The notes: a model not told the origin generated them from the sequence alone. DNA of 64,000 nucleotides from Cranoglanis bouderius (GCA_023630585.1 CM042550.1:22084606-22148605), one strand, 5' to 3'. Positions 11,339-22,254 are shown, numbered from the stretch's first letter. Translations and numbers: made by a program.

Positions 11339-12757
11339 CAGAGCCCTCCACTAATATTGGCCCCCTTGGTAAATATGAGCAAAGAAGGCTGTGGAAAAAA
11401 TGTCTTTATTGTTTAACCTTTTCATCTTTTGTTAAAAAAAAAAAAAAAAAAAAAATACTCTCATGGATATCAAACAATTGCAAGCAAAACACAGGTTTAT
11501 AAAAAAAAATCTCTGTTAAATATAGATGTGCAACAATTATTGGCACCCCTGTGAATGCATATGAGAAAAATATACTTGAAGTATATTACCATTGATATTT
11601 TAAATTTATTTAGTACACCTGGGTGACTAGGAACAGGAAATTGTTCAACCATGATTTCCTGTCTCACAGGGGTATAAATATGAGGTAACACATAGGCCAA
11701 ATTCCCTTAGTCATTCATAACAACGGGTAAGACCAAGGAATATAGCTGTGATGTGCGACAAAAGGTTGTTGAGCTTCACAAAATGGGAAGTGGCTATAAG
11801 AAAATAGCACAAGCATTGAAAATGCCCATTTCCACCATCAGGGCAATAATTAAGAAGTTCCAGTCAACTGGTAATGTTATGAATCAACCTGGAACTGGAC
11901 GCGTGTCTATATCGTCTCAACGCACTGTGAAGAGGATGGTTCGAGCGGCCAAAAAATCTCCAAGGATCACGTCTGGAGAATTGCAGAAGTTAGTTACGTC
12001 TTGGGGTCAGAAAGTCTCCAAAATTACAATCCGAAGTCACCTACATCACCACAAGTTGTTTGGAAGGGTTTCAAGAAAAAAGCCTCTACTCTCATCCAAA
12101 AACAAACTCGAGTCTTCAGTTTACCAGACACTACTGGAACTTCAAATTGGGTCGGGTTACATGGCATCATGGACTCTTATCAAATACAGATATTAAATGA
12201 AAACCCGACTGCCTCTGCCACAAAGCTTCAAATGGGCCGTGGTTGGATTTTACAGCAGGACAATGATCCAAAACATACATCAAAATCAACACAAAAATGG
12301 TTTACTGACCACAAAATCAAGGTCCTGCCCTGGCCATCCCAGTCCCCTGACCTGAAACCCATAGAAAACCTGTGGGGTGAACTGAAGAGGAGAGTCCACC
12401 AGTGTGGACCTCAAAATTTGAAGGATCTGGAGAGATTCTGTATGGAGGAATGGTCTCAGATCCCTTGCCATGTATTCTCCAACCTCATCAGGCATTATAG
12501 GAGAAGACTCAGAGCTGTTATCTTGGCCAAGGGAGGTAGCACAAAAGGGTGCCAATAATTGTTGCACACCTATATTACACAAAGATATTTTTTTGGATAA
12601 ATCTGTGTTTTGTTTGCAATTGTTTGATATCCATGAGAGCAGAGAATTTTTGTGAATTTTTTGAACAAAAGATCAAAAGGTTAAACAATAAAGACAATTT
12701 TTCACAGCCTTCTTTGCTCATATTTACCGAGGGGGCCGATATTAGTGGAGGCAACTG
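11339..12757 (+). mobile_element. Tc1-like transposon, family 1, internally deleted
   Basis: Both ends are bounded by TA (11337-11338 and 12758-12759), the expected target duplication. The ends are long terminal inverted repeats of about 210 bases: the left reads CAGAGCCCTCCACTAATATTG and the right, reversed, CAGTTGCCTCCACTAATATCG, with similarity continuing to the word CAACAATTATTGGCACC (11536-11552) and its complement at 12549-12565. An A-rich expansion at 11435-11455 interrupts the left repeat. The element is about 1.42 kb, shorter than usual for complete fish Tc1 elements (about 1.6 kb), consistent with the internal deletion in its transposase. Confidence 0.9.
11753..12558 (+). pseudogene. 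Tc1-like transposase, deleted and frameshifted
   Basis: The first frame (11753-12140) carries the N-terminal helix-turn-helix DNA-binding region (KMGSGYKKIAQALKM, then STIRAIIKKF) and the linker GTGR. After about 12140 the coding sense shifts to another frame (12150-12558), which contains ILQQDNDPKHTSK with the second catalytic Asp and SPDLKPIENLWGELKRR with the third acid (E). The segment that should hold the first catalytic Asp (the SDE block) is missing between the two frames. A deletion plus frameshift has therefore removed part of the catalytic core. It cannot encode an active enzyme, but its ends could still be mobilised in trans. Confidence 0.85.
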
Positions 12758-13205
12758 TACAACAAAATCATACACACACGCACACACTTGATCTCTTCTT
12801 ATACGATTTCTTCTATCACAGTTCTCATATTACACTGACCGCTGACAGCCTTGCACATGGGAAAGCTTGAAGCATTTGCACCTGATTCATGCAAGCATAT
12901 TTTATGCACTTTTTTTTTTATCCCTTCCCCTATTCCTCTACTCTCCTTATTAACTGCTGATTAATAAGGTGATTAACTGCTTATATTTTTAAGAGAATAT
13001 TTTAAAATGGTCTCTGCCTCTCATCTCCTTACAATGGTTTTCTCTATTTTTCTCTTTTTACAGACATCTTGCAGCTTGCCTCAGCCAGCTTTCCTACCAC
13101 CTGACCACTGCATTCCATTCTATCTACTATGCTACTGACAGCTCACAATGCTTCATCCATCCAACACTTCCATTGTAAAAAGGCTTCAGAGTGTATGGTA
13201 ATGTA

Positions 13206-14768
13206 CACCCGTGGCCAAAAGTTTTGAGAATGACACAAATATTAATTTTCACAAAGTCTACTGCTTCAGTGTTTTTAGATCTTTTTGTCAGATGTTACTG
13301 TTACTGAAGTATAATCACAAGCATTTCATAATTGTCAATGGCTTTTATTGACAATTACATGAAGTTTATGCAAAGAGTCAATATTTGCAGTGTTGACCCT
13401 TCTTTTTCAAGACCTCTGCAATTTGCCCTGGCATGCTGTCAGTCAACTTCTGGGCCACATCCTGACTGATGGCAGCCCATTCTTGCATAATCAATGCTTG
13501 GAGTTTGTCAGAGTTTGTGGGTTTTTGTTTGTCCACCCGCCTCTTTAGGATTTACCACAAATTCTGAATGGGATTAAGGTCTGGGGAGTTTCCTGGCCAT
13601 GGACCCAAAATGTCGATGTTTTGTTCCCCGAGCCACTTCGTTATCACTTTTGCCTTGTGGCAAGGTGCCCCATCATGCTGGAAAAGGCATTGTTCGTCAC
13701 CAAACTGTTCTTGGATGGTTGGGAGAAGTTGCTCTCTGAGAATGTTTTTGTACCATTCTTTATTCATGGCTGTGTTCTTAGGCAAAATTGTGAGTGAGGC
13801 CACTCCCTTGGCTGAGAAGCAACCCCACACATGAGTGGTCTCAGGATGCTTTACTGTTGGCATGACACAGGACTGATGGTAGCGCTCACCTTTTCTTCTC
13901 CGGACAAGCTTTTTTCCAGATGCCCCAAACAATCGGAAACGGGATTCATCAGAGAAAATGACATTACCCCAGTCCTCAGCAGTCCAATCCCTGTACTTTT
14001 TGCAGAATAGCAGTCTGTCCCTGATGTTTTTCCTGGAGAGAAGTGGCTTCTTTGTTGCCCTTCTTGACACCAGGCCATCCTCCAAAAGTCTTCTCCTTAC
14101 TGTGCGTGCAGACGCACTCACACCTGCCTGCTGCCATTCCTGAGCAAGCTCTGCACTGGTGGTGCCCCGATCCCGCAGCTGAATCAACTTTAGGAGACGG
14201 TCCTGGCGCTTGCTGGACTTTCTTGGGCGCCCTGAAGCCTTCTTCACAACAGTTGAACCTCTCTCCTTGAAGGTTTTGATGATCCGATAAATGGTTGATT
14301 TAGGTGCAATCTTACTAGCAGCAATATCCTTGCCTGTGAATCCCTTTTTGTGCAAAGCAATGAAGGCTGCACGTGTTTCCTTGCAGGTAACCATAGTTAA
14401 CAGAGGAAGAACAATAATTTCAAGCACCACCCTCCTTTTAAAGCTTCCAGTCTGTTATTCTAACTCAATCAGCATGACAGAGTGATCTCCAGCCTTGTCC
14501 TTGTTAACACTCTCACCTGTGTTAACGAGAGAATCACTGACATGATGTCAGCTGGTCCTTTTGTGGAAGGGCTGAAATGCAGTGGACATGTTTTTTTGGG
14601 ATGAAGTTCATTTTCATGGCAAAGAGGGACATTGAAATTAATTGCAATTCATCTGATCACACTTCATAACATTCTGGAGTATATGCAAATTGCCATCATA
14701 AAAACTGAGGCAGCAGACTTTGTAAAAATTAATATTTGTGTCATTCTCAAAACTTTTGGCCACGGCTG
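13206..14768 (-). mobile_element. Tc1-like transposon, family 2, copy A
   Basis: TA dinucleotides flank both ends (13204-13205 and 14769-14770). The terminal inverted repeats share GTGGCCAAAAGTTTTGAG and the following bases up to AATATTAATTTT. The element is about 1.56 kb, the normal size for a complete Tc1 element, and encodes one transposase on the minus strand. A near-identical copy occupies 36639-38203, so the family was amplified recently enough for the two copies to be easily aligned. Confidence 0.93.
13378..14430 (-). pseudogene. Tc1-like transposase with one premature stop
   Basis: The frame from 14430 to 13552 encodes an N-terminal helix-turn-helix domain (KKGFTGKDIAASKIAPKSTI; then a second HTH containing TSAELAQEWQQAG), and a catalytic domain with IFSDESRF (first Asp) and FQHDGAPCH (second Asp). 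At NPIQNLW the frame meets TAA where the sister copy at 36.8 kb has TCA (Ser), truncating about 60 C-terminal residues that otherwise remain readable to 13378. The residue expected to be the third catalytic acid is Gln here (NPIQNLW) and in the sister copy. The real start is probably the internal Met just before VTCKET. It is inactive as it stands. Confidence 0.85.
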
Positions 14769-15001
14769 TATTATAACAGCAAATGGGGGACAAAGAAATA
14801 ATATCTTGAATATTTACGTAAGCAAATGTGTGATCTTGACCATGTTAATTGTACAAAGGATCAGATGTTCCTCATGTCTAATCTCTTCTATTGAAGTGCA
14901 TGTTCATACGACACATACAACACTCAAACGGATTTGATCTAAATTGGGTCAGCCCATCTCAAGTGGTCTAATTTTTTTGAGTGATTACCTCTATGTATGC
15001 A

Positions 15002-15187
15002 GCTTTTCAGAAATATATAAATTCACGATATAGATATTAAATGTATGAATTTATTCCTAATGAGCAGCCAGAGGCGATAGTGGTGAGGAAAAACTCCTTG
15101 AGATGACATGAGGAAGAAACCTTAAGAGGAACCAGACTCTAAAGGGAACCCATCCTCATCTGGGTGACACCGGATAGTGCGATTATA
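15002..15187 (+). repeat. Dispersed SINE-like repeat, copy 2
   Basis: Same repeat as at 2741-2981, lacking its left end; shared words include GAGCAGCCAGAGG and GACACCGGATAGTGCGATTA. It directly abuts the LTR of the gypsy-like element. Confidence 0.6.
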
Positions 15188-15649
15188 TGTATATTGTATG
15201 TATATTGTATATGTATATTGTATGTCGTGCGATGTACTCGCCTGCTTCCTCCTTCCCAACCTCACACACACTATGAACTTGAGGAGAAAGGAATGTATGC
15301 CGCTACACACTTTACGACCACAATACTAACAAAGAACATTACAACCACAATACTAAAGACACACAGTATGCAAGGACTCTACTAGATATAATCATGAAGA
15401 GCGCCAACAGGGAGTGTACAACAGCAACAGCAAGTGAGCCAAAGAAAGCTGTCAGCACGGAGGAAATATGGGTATTTAAACAGAGTGGTGTGAGCTGATT
15501 GGCGGCATGAACCAGAGCGTCATCTCCCTTGATGAAGACTGACAGGCTGTTGATCCAATGGAATCTGAAAGACACACAAAACAGACTACCCCCACACACA
15601 TATACTGTATATACACACAACGCGCATTTCTCGGTAAGCATACGTAACA
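15187..15649 (-). repeat. Probable 3' LTR of the Ty3/gypsy-like element
   Basis: On the minus strand a purine-rich tract (15650-15660) is followed at once by TGTTACG, the usual TG start of an LTR. The stretch runs about 460 bases toward a TGTATATTG-rich edge next to the SINE-like repeat. The far boundary is uncertain because of the local TATTGTATG repeats, and no second LTR is present in the window. Confidence 0.5.
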
Positions 15650-15660
15650 CCTCCCCCCTT
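15650..15660 (-). promoter_or_regulatory. Polypurine tract
   Basis: Minus strand reads AAGGGGGGAGG immediately before TGTTACG. This is the position and composition expected of the plus-strand primer of an LTR retrotransposon, 70 bases after the pol stop codon. Confidence 0.6.
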
Positions 15661-15729
15661 AAGACTTAAACATAATTTGCAAACATTAGACTTACATACC
15701 AACCAAAAATCCAAAGAAGGTTAAATAAT

Positions 15730-16990
15730 TTATATTCGAGACAATGCGTCCGCAACGACATTTTCAGAACCTCTCTTATGTTTTATGTTTAAGTTATAGT
15801 TTTGCACAATTAATGACAAACGCATGAGTCGTTGGTTATGGTTGTATATCCTAGACAGAAATACCAATGGGTTGTGATCAGTGTATACAGTCACAGGTAA
15901 CACAGATGAACCGACATAAACTTCAAAGAATTGTAACGCTAGAAGAAGTCCTAAGGCTTCCTTCTCTGTTGTGGAGTAATTGATCTGATGTTTGTTAAAC
16001 CTTCCTGAAAAATAACAAATAGGATGTTCTAGACCAGAGTCATCTTCCTGAAGGAGTACGGCGCCAGTGCCTAAAGCACTCACGTCCACTTCTAATTTAA
16101 ATGGGCGGGAGAAATCCGGAGCTGCAAGAACAGGTGCACTAATTAGCAAGGTCTTTATGTTATCAAAAGCGTGTTGGCAAGAATCAGACCAGGCAAAATC
16201 ATTGGCAGGACTTAACAGACTGGTAAGGGTACACCAATTCTGCAAAAATTCTGATAATACCCAGCCATGCCTAAAAAACGGTGTAATTCTCGTCGTGTTG
16301 TGAGTGCAGGAAAATCAGCGATAGCGGAAACCTTTGCACACACAGGCCGGACTTGACCTTGACCGACTACCTTACCCAGGTATGTAATTGTGGCTTTTCC
16401 AAACTCACACTTTGCCAAATTTATAGTTAAAGACGCATGCTAACCCTTCGAATACTGTTCTTAGGCAGGACAAATGCCTCTGCCAGTCAGAGGAATATAT
16501 CACCAGGTCATCAAGGTAAGCATTACAATTGGATACTCCTGATAGTACAATGTTAACAAGACGCTGGAATGTTGCCAGAGCGTTCTGTAATCCGAACACC
16601 ATTACCCTATCTTCTACCTTGTAGAAAATTATCAGGAGTTATGAAACCAGATATTTCTGCAGCACGAGGGGTAAGGGGAACTTGCCAATAACCTTTTAAT
16701 AAGTCTAGTTTTGTTACAAATTTCACGGAACCCGAGTTGTCTATACAGTCCTCCGTCCTTGGCAGAGGATAACTGTCTGGGACAGTAACAGAATTTACTT
16801 TTTCGATAGTCTGTACAAAATCTAAATGTACCGCCTGTTTTTGGGATGAGAAGACATGGAGAACTCCACGGGCTGAAACTGAGTTCAGCTAGATCATTTT
16901 TATGAAGTATTCAACTTCTGCTTTCATTACTGACCTATTATTAAAATTTATTTGCGCATGCACCAGGAGGTTGCTCATGTCACGACTGGC
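15730..16990 (-). pseudogene. Ty3/gypsy-like pol: reverse transcriptase and RNase H, truncated
   Basis: Minus-strand frames give, in order, RT blocks (VNSVTVPDSYPLPR, then KLDLLKGYWQVPLTPRA), FGLQNALATFQRL, the catalytic YLDD (in NAYLDDLVIYS), then the connection domain (YLGKVVGQGQVRPV, LGMAGYYQNFC) and RNase H (VYTDHNPLVFL) ending in NVVADALSRI and a stop at 15730. Several frameshifts and stops separate these blocks, and the 5' part of the element is missing beyond about 16990. No integrase follows RNase H; the stop lies 70 bases before the polypurine tract. This fits the Gmr1-like deuterostome gypsy lineage, where integrase precedes RT, rather than a simple deletion, but the upstream part is absent so this is inference. 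Confidence 0.88.
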
Positions 16991-17084
16991 AAGAGAGAAC
17001 CAGAACTCTGATCAAGCAGCTGTCTATATTTTGTTATGTGAAAAGATTAATTTTTTTGGTTTTAAATGAATAAAAATTGTAATC

Positions 17085-17300
17085 CTGATAGTATTCCCAT
17101 TTTTTAAAAGTTAATTAAAAAAGTTTTTTATTTTTAAATTTTTTTAGTTATTATTATTATTATTATTTTTTTTTACAAAATGTACCTGTAATCTGATTAC
17201 TTTGTTTTTTGACGTAACTAGTGGATTACAGTTACCAGTTTTTTGTATCCCGATTATGTAACGGTGTTACATGTATTCAATTACTCCCAAAGCCTGATTA
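17085..17300. repeat. Possible degraded MITE-like repeat
   Basis: Contains TAATCTGATTAC, GTAACTAGTGGATTACAGTTAC and GTAACGGTGTTACATG, short palindromes characteristic of some fish non-autonomous repeats, followed by a (GA)n tract at 17317-17329. Boundaries and family are not established. Confidence 0.3.
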
Positions 17301-17344
17301 TAATAAATAGTTATTAGAGAGAGAGAGAGACTGTATGTGTGTGA

Positions 17345-17965
17345 ATTACCAGTTGATACTGATAGTCACACAGTTCAAGCTGATATCTTCAATCTATCCA
17401 TCATCTTTGCAATCGTTTATGTAAACTTTGTCTGTAAGTATTAATGTGTTTACAAGATGCTTATCTTATGTTTGGAATTGGTGACATTATTGTAAGTTAA
17501 ATTTGATTTTTAGAAAGATTATCTCCAGTGCAATGGTACATGCATCTACATCATTATTGGGTATGTTAGGATACTATACACATCTATCCTTTAAGCAAAC
17601 TGTTAGAAACTTATTTGTTCCCTTTTCCCTTTATTTCAGTTTTATTCTGTTCATCTTTCTATTTGAAGTGCTGGTGCTAATGATCCATCCTTCAGTTCAA
17701 CCCATTCGTGGAAGGAGTTTATCTGTCTGCCTAGTTGAAGAAGGGGAACTCTTTTACATGGGCAGAAAAGTAAAAAGACATCTTAACAGTAATTGCTTGA
17801 TGAGATTTCAAGTTCTGCTTTCACCTCAAAATGTGCATGATGCACCATCTCTAAGACACAACATTAAATTGACAAGCCACTCACTCTCACATCGCAATGA
17901 GTCCCATGAACTTCCCACAGAAGTTCATTCTTCTGTGATTTCATTTGTAGTGAGGCTCACATGAG
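17345..17965 (+). repeat. Uncharacterised dispersed repeat, copy A
   Basis: Shares extended similarity in the same orientation with 38495-39480, including TCTTCAATCTATCCATCAT, GCAATGGTACATGC, ATGATCCATCCTTCA and GATGCACCATCTCTAAGAC. Copy A lacks about 300 bases present in copy B, and copy B's extra part reads like a decayed charged coiled coil. It may be a decayed retrotransposon gag region, but no diagnostic motif is intact. Confidence 0.5.
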
Positions 17966-18084
17966 AAATGATTATATTTTTAACAAATATGCATGCTGAG
18001 CGACGCTTACCAAGAAGAGATCTCCTGTTACCGTTCACAAAGCAGAAATAGAAAATGCCACACAAAGGGAGAGACATTCCTCAG

Positions 18085-18705
18085 AGACTGTCCTTTCTAC
18101 CAAATCTACCAAATTGTCATTAGTCCTCAGCCTCCTCGACCTTTCAGCAGCGTTTGGCCCAGTCAACCACAAGCCTTTTTTGTCCATTCTCATTAGTCTT
18201 TGTGGCATGGATTGGCAATAGTTTGCTTCCTACCTGGAATGTCTCATCAGGTTATGTGGAGGGGATCCACATCTGCTCCATGCAGACTTCTGTTCTCCCT
18301 CTATATTCAATCTCTTGGTAAGGTCATATCCTCACATGGGTTTTCATACCACTGCTATGTGAATGACACTCAACTCATCCTCTTTTTTCCCTTCAGACCC
18401 TTGTCATTTCGAGACTGGACTACTGCAACTCGCTCCTGGCAGGTTTACCTCTGATCCAGAATGCAGCTGCATGACTTGTTTTCAACCGTCCTAGGTTCAC
18501 CCACACCACCCCATTGCTACGCTCCCTCTACTGGCTTCCCATAGCACTGTTGCTTCCCTACAAAGCCAAAAACGGAACAGCACCCTCTTACTTCAAAGCA
18601 CTCATCACGCCCTTCACTGCACCACGCTCCCTCCGATCCTCTCGGGGTATAAGGAAGGCACGGAACCTACCTCCTGGACGCCTGGTTTAGCTAGATAGGG
18701 CCTAA
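18085..18705 (+). pseudogene. L2-like LINE reverse transcriptase remnant
   Basis: Plus-strand frames, with many interruptions, give LLDLSAAFGPVNHK-like residues near 18130, then SHQVMWRGSTSAPCR and VISSHGFSYHCYVNDTQL, which is the RT block where YADD is expected (here YVND, so the catalytic Asp pair is damaged). Further on, near 18405-18450, comes SRLDYCNSLLAG and then, around 18560-18690, YKAKNGTAPSYF and the C-terminal residues typical of fish L2/CR1-group LINEs. Large internal deletions remove the segment between the YADD block and the SRLDYC block. It is non-functional. Confidence 0.7.
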
Positions 18706-19629
18706 CCAAGAAATTCGGGTGTATGGGACCCTAGAAATGACCTTCCAAACAGAGTTCTTAACTCCAAAACAAAACCCAACTGAGACCAGATACCAATACC
18801 AAAAACTGAGCCAGGGTCACAGCTCAGTCTAGGACAACTCCAAGCAGCACAGGACCCAACAGCAAATAAAATCCTGACCAAACAGCATCATCAAAACCTG
18901 AGTCAGGGATCACAACTTAGTCAAACCCCCTGTCCAAATGGCACACTCTGCCCTTGTGGCCCTCCTCCGAGTCCACACTTTGGTGACATCAGTCACAAGG
19001 GCGATGGGGATATTAACAGATAGCTTTTGGGACAGACTCGACGTCGCGATGCCGTAAAGAGGAAGATGTTTTGCTAAAGGATATTCTGAAAGTAGTAATG
19101 AACCATAAATACAAAAACAGCATAGTTTTTATCAGATAACCACTGACAATGGTCATAGCCTGAGGTTCCATTCCATTTTAATTGACTTATAATTTCATGT
19201 TTTTAATCTTCAGACTATATAATGAAATATTACTAAAAGCTAGAGCTACAGTTCAATAACATTGCAAATCATTGTTAATTATAAAAACAAAAACTTGCAC
19301 TTAAAATTCCTCTTCTCTGTCATGTCGGCTAAAACCTGCAATCAAAACTCCTCCCCTGCTTCCCGCATCAACAAAACTCCTCCTCTGCTTTCTGATTGGT
19401 CTGTCGCAAGGACCGTTGGGTAACGGACCGCCGTGAGCCTGCTGCATCAAGGGTGCAAAGGGGGTGCTTGCGAGAACCCTTAAAAGCGCTATAATCACAA
19501 ATGGGACACACTACGGACCCGTAGACTTTGCGCGCACGCGCAACTGAAGGCCATGAGACCGCAAGTCCACATGAAGTGCGCCTTTTGGAACAGGGAGTAA
19601 GACCCATCGTCTCAATACCTACGGATACC
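18706..19629. other. No gene recognised
   Basis: Mixed sequence, AT-rich between 19080 and 19300. The open frames around 19301-19631 on the minus strand are not recognised. The word CTACCTCCTGGACGCCTGG at 18669-18687 recurs in similar form near 30615. Confidence 0.4.
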
Positions 19630-20039
19630 AAGCAGGTACCTTATCTTCACTCTAAGTTAGAGTGTAGTGTTAATCCAAGCCCCCACAAGAAACCAGCAAC
19701 ACAGACCTTAAACCTGGACCGTACTATCTCACAAAGAAAAAGAACCAGAGAACAAGCTCTAACCCAACAACCAAAAAGCACAAGACATCCAAAATCGCCC
19801 CGATTAGATCAAAGAATCCCACAAAATAAACCATAAACATAGCCGACGACATCAAGAACGGAACCCTTACCTAAAACCCAACAGAGAAAGGATAGGGAAC
19901 AAAAACAGTGGGGCCCCATGGACTCCAATCCAAATAGGACCTAAAACCTCAGAAAATCAGAAAGACCCCATCTAAATGAGTAGATTCACAAGACATGAAC
20001 ACAATGGCAATAAGTACACCAACTAGGATCTTCAACCAA

Positions 20040-20535
20040 GGCGGTCCATACTGATCGTAGGGGCCTCTACTGTAGGCAGGCTACCAGAAATTAGGGACTG
20101 CAGAATGCAAGTGAACTGTCATCCAGGAGCACAATTAGCACGTGTGGCACATATAATCAGAAACAAGATACCTACTTCGGAAAAGGTTCTGAAGTTGATA
20201 TTCTCATTCGAAGTAAACAACAGAGCACAGGGCAATACGACAATTTTAAATAAAAAAAAAAAAAACAACTTGATCAGGGAAGCAAAGGGTACTTTCCCCA
20301 ATGCCCCCATCCATATACCAGCGATTAACTTTGCATCAGAACTAAAGGAAAGGAAAAAACCAACCTAAGAATAATAAATGACCCGATCAAGCACACCGGA
20401 CTAAGTATCCCATCACTCCCCTTCTTAAGGTTTAACACCAAAAGAGACAATGTTCATTGGACCCCCGAAACAGGCAGGGCTGTCTGGGAAAACTGAAGAC
20501 ATCATTTAAACTTGTTTCACTAAAGAGCCCAAGAA
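20040..20535 (+). pseudogene. PLE ORF1, SGNH/GDSL-like C-terminal domain (family B)
   Basis: The reading matches ORF1 of the tandem family block by block: LIVGASTVGRLPEI corresponds to LIIGDSNLSKIPPF (block I, with the Asp replaced by Ala), CHPGAQLARV to SYPGATFRHM (block II Gly), SFEVNNRAQ to SLGINSRAQ (block III Asn), FPNAPIHIPAINFA to FPLAQIWVPEVNFS, and TKRDNVHWTPETGRA to TESDNIHWTVETARN (block V His). Frames are interrupted by stops (for example after ERKKPT near 20365, and TGA at 20493), so the copy is dead. Its value is comparative: the same domain sits before RT in a clearly diverged PLE. Confidence 0.75.
20505..20511 (+). promoter_or_regulatory. Candidate -1 ribosomal frameshift heptamer TTTAAAC
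   Basis: In the ORF1 frame the codons read CAT TTA AAC, preceded by T, which gives the X XXY YYZ heptamer TTTAAAC. The -1 frame entered at this point continues as FKLVSLKSPRITGNK into the ORF2 N terminus (INLSEIFI, LQKGFSFIP). The heptamer aligns with TTTAAAT of the tandem family at the same codons (HLN). Downstream pairing here is weak (CCCA with TGGG). Confidence 0.6.
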
Positions 20536-20693
20536 TAACTGGGAATAAAATAGTAATTAACCTTTCAGAAATCTTCATTTCATCCGAGGCAGAAATCAGA
20601 ACTCTACAAAAAGGCTTCTCATTTATACCAATGAACCAGATACTAGGACCAAAACGTAAAGACATGGCAGCACAGATCACCCAATACATTTAA

Positions 20694-20868
20694 GGCATTT
20701 GGCAGACATCCTTATCCAGATCGATTTACATTTATCTCATTTATACAACTGAGCAGTTGAGGGTTAAGGGCCTTGCTCAAGGGGCCAGCAGCGGCAGCTT
20801 GGTGGTGCTGGGATTTGAACTCACGACCTTCTGATCAGTAGTCCAACGTCTTAACCAATACCACCGTA
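20694..20868 (-). repeat. tRNA-derived SINE, copy 2, inserted in PLE ORF2
   Basis: Same SINE as at 8585-8935 in the same orientation, with the B-box-like GTGAGTTCAAATCC and the word GCAAGGCCCTTAACCCTCAA on the minus strand. It is shorter than copy 1, lacking the central (CA)-rich part. Because it splits the PLE coding frame, it inserted after the PLE did. Confidence 0.75.
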
Positions 20869-21575
20869 GACTAAAACTGGCTTTCTTTTTTGACCCAGGA
20901 CAGGGACACAATACCCTACTGTTTTAACCCAAATCAGTCTGGGAACCCGCACCCCACAGAGTACCAAAAGTGGTCCATGACTTGATAAACCAGGACCACA
21001 GGACAGTGACAAACCTACCAATAACCCCAAACTCGGACAAACCCAATATCTCGGAAGCAGAAAGAATAGCAATCAAAAACCTAAGAGAGAACACAAACAT
21101 AATTATCAAACCGGCAAACAAAGGTGGTGCGGTGGTCATCATGGACAGACCGGAATACATAGGGGAAGCTCTCAGGCAACTAAATAACACAATGTATTAC
21201 AAAAAGTTAAAGTACCCAATATACATGGAATCGGCCCCAATTATATCTGACCGCAACAGCGAATCTTACAGGATTGCAGAATATTTGGACTCTCCATGAT
21301 CTACCCAAGTCATATCCAGGATATACAAGACTATCAAAAAAAAAGTCAAAGTGGCCACACTAGAACCTCAGTGTGCTTTTCACAGTAGATATCAATATCA
21401 ATCTTTACACCAATATCAAAAAAAATTAAAGGGCTATTAGCAGACAATGTTTCAATAAAAACCCAGACCCAAATAGACCCAATGACATTATCCTGGAATT
21501 GCTAGAATTAAACCTCACCAAAAATGATTGAGTTCAATTAACAATTCTATTTACAAATCAAAGGCATCCCATAAG

Positions 21576-21869
21576 ACAGGTATAAGACTATTTAAATGTA
21601 GGTTTTTTATCCCCTATGTTCCAGCTCGTTGATTAGCCAAAAGTTCTCCCACCCCTGGTGCACAAATCACTTTTGCTCTACAGTTCACAGAGATATGTGG
21701 TGCAAAATGGGTGTGTGAATGTGTTCAGCACCATATTCACTGCAGAAACACTAGAAAAAATGCAACTGTACTGCAGAGTAGTATTTGTGCACCGACAGTT
21801 AAGAATTTGAGAAGGTGTAACTGTTGTGTTTGTGGGAGAGAAAAAAACAAGTAAAATAGGTCAAATACC
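21576..21869. other. No gene recognised
   Basis: AT-rich spacer between the truncated PLE and the next dispersed repeat. Confidence 0.4.
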
Positions 21870-22130
21870 TAAAATAGGACTTGTCTAATTGCTATGAAGT
21901 GTGGTGCACAATGGACTGGTGTATGATTGGTGCTAATCACCAGGCAGAAGACTTGGCCCCATTTAAGGACTGTTGGCCTCTGACCAAACCTCCTGCGTGC
22001 TGTCCTAGTGGACCCAGGAAGGCTGGCTACTTACCTTGCCCTGACCAGAATGACTCTTGTTAACACCACAAGGTTTCCCGAGTCACCCGAGCAGAGCCTG
22101 CGACTAGTCTACCCAGCTAAGAGTTGTCTA
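21870..22130 (+). repeat. Dispersed ~250-bp repeat, copy 1 of 4
   Basis: Shares the block from GCTATGAAGTGTGGTGCACA through CCATTTAAGG, GTCCTAGTGGACCCAGGA and GGTTTCCCGAGTCACC with 27336-27485 (same strand), 30713-30957 and 39588-39848 (opposite strand). No coding or tRNA-like signature is visible. All four copies lie next to PLE fragments, PLE-derived minisatellites or LTR-like remnants. Confidence 0.8.
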
Positions 22131-22254
22131 TCTATCTTTGCTAAGTATCTCTCCATCACAGCAAGGTACCATGTCTATTGGGAAGTGATTTTGTTCGTGG
22201 TCTTGGTTAATCTGTCCTGTTTTATTTATGTTGGGGTTGGAGCCTGAGGGATGG

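Larger units (their letters stand above)
20505..21572 (+). pseudogene. PLE ORF2, RT N-terminal half (family B), SINE-interrupted
   Basis: The -1 frame after the heptamer gives the PLE N-terminal signature INLSEIFI...LQKGFSFIPMN, then is interrupted at 20694 by a SINE. It resumes at about 20870 with VPKVVHDLINQDHR, NIIIKPANKGGAVVIMDRP (RT block 1) and KKLKYPIYME. After a deletion that removes block 2, a damaged HPSYIQDIQDYQKK and block A (FSQ-ISISIFTPISK) follow, then LELLELNLTKND and part of block B. Stops and frameshifts abound. The order and spacing match ORF2 of the tandem elements. Confidence 0.75.
19630..21575 (+). mobile_element. Decayed Penelope-like element, family B
   Basis: A plus-strand copy of a two-ORF PLE diverged from the tandem family at 48-64 kb. 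It retains the ORF1 C-terminal SGNH-like domain (about 20040-20520), the ORF1/ORF2 overlap with a slippery heptamer (20505-20511), the ORF2 N terminus (to 20693), a SINE insertion (20694-20868) and the RT N-terminal half (20870-21572). It ends abruptly inside RT block B and lacks the GIY-YIG domain. The 5' border is uncertain: 19630-20040 may be ORF1 linker. Confidence 0.75.
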
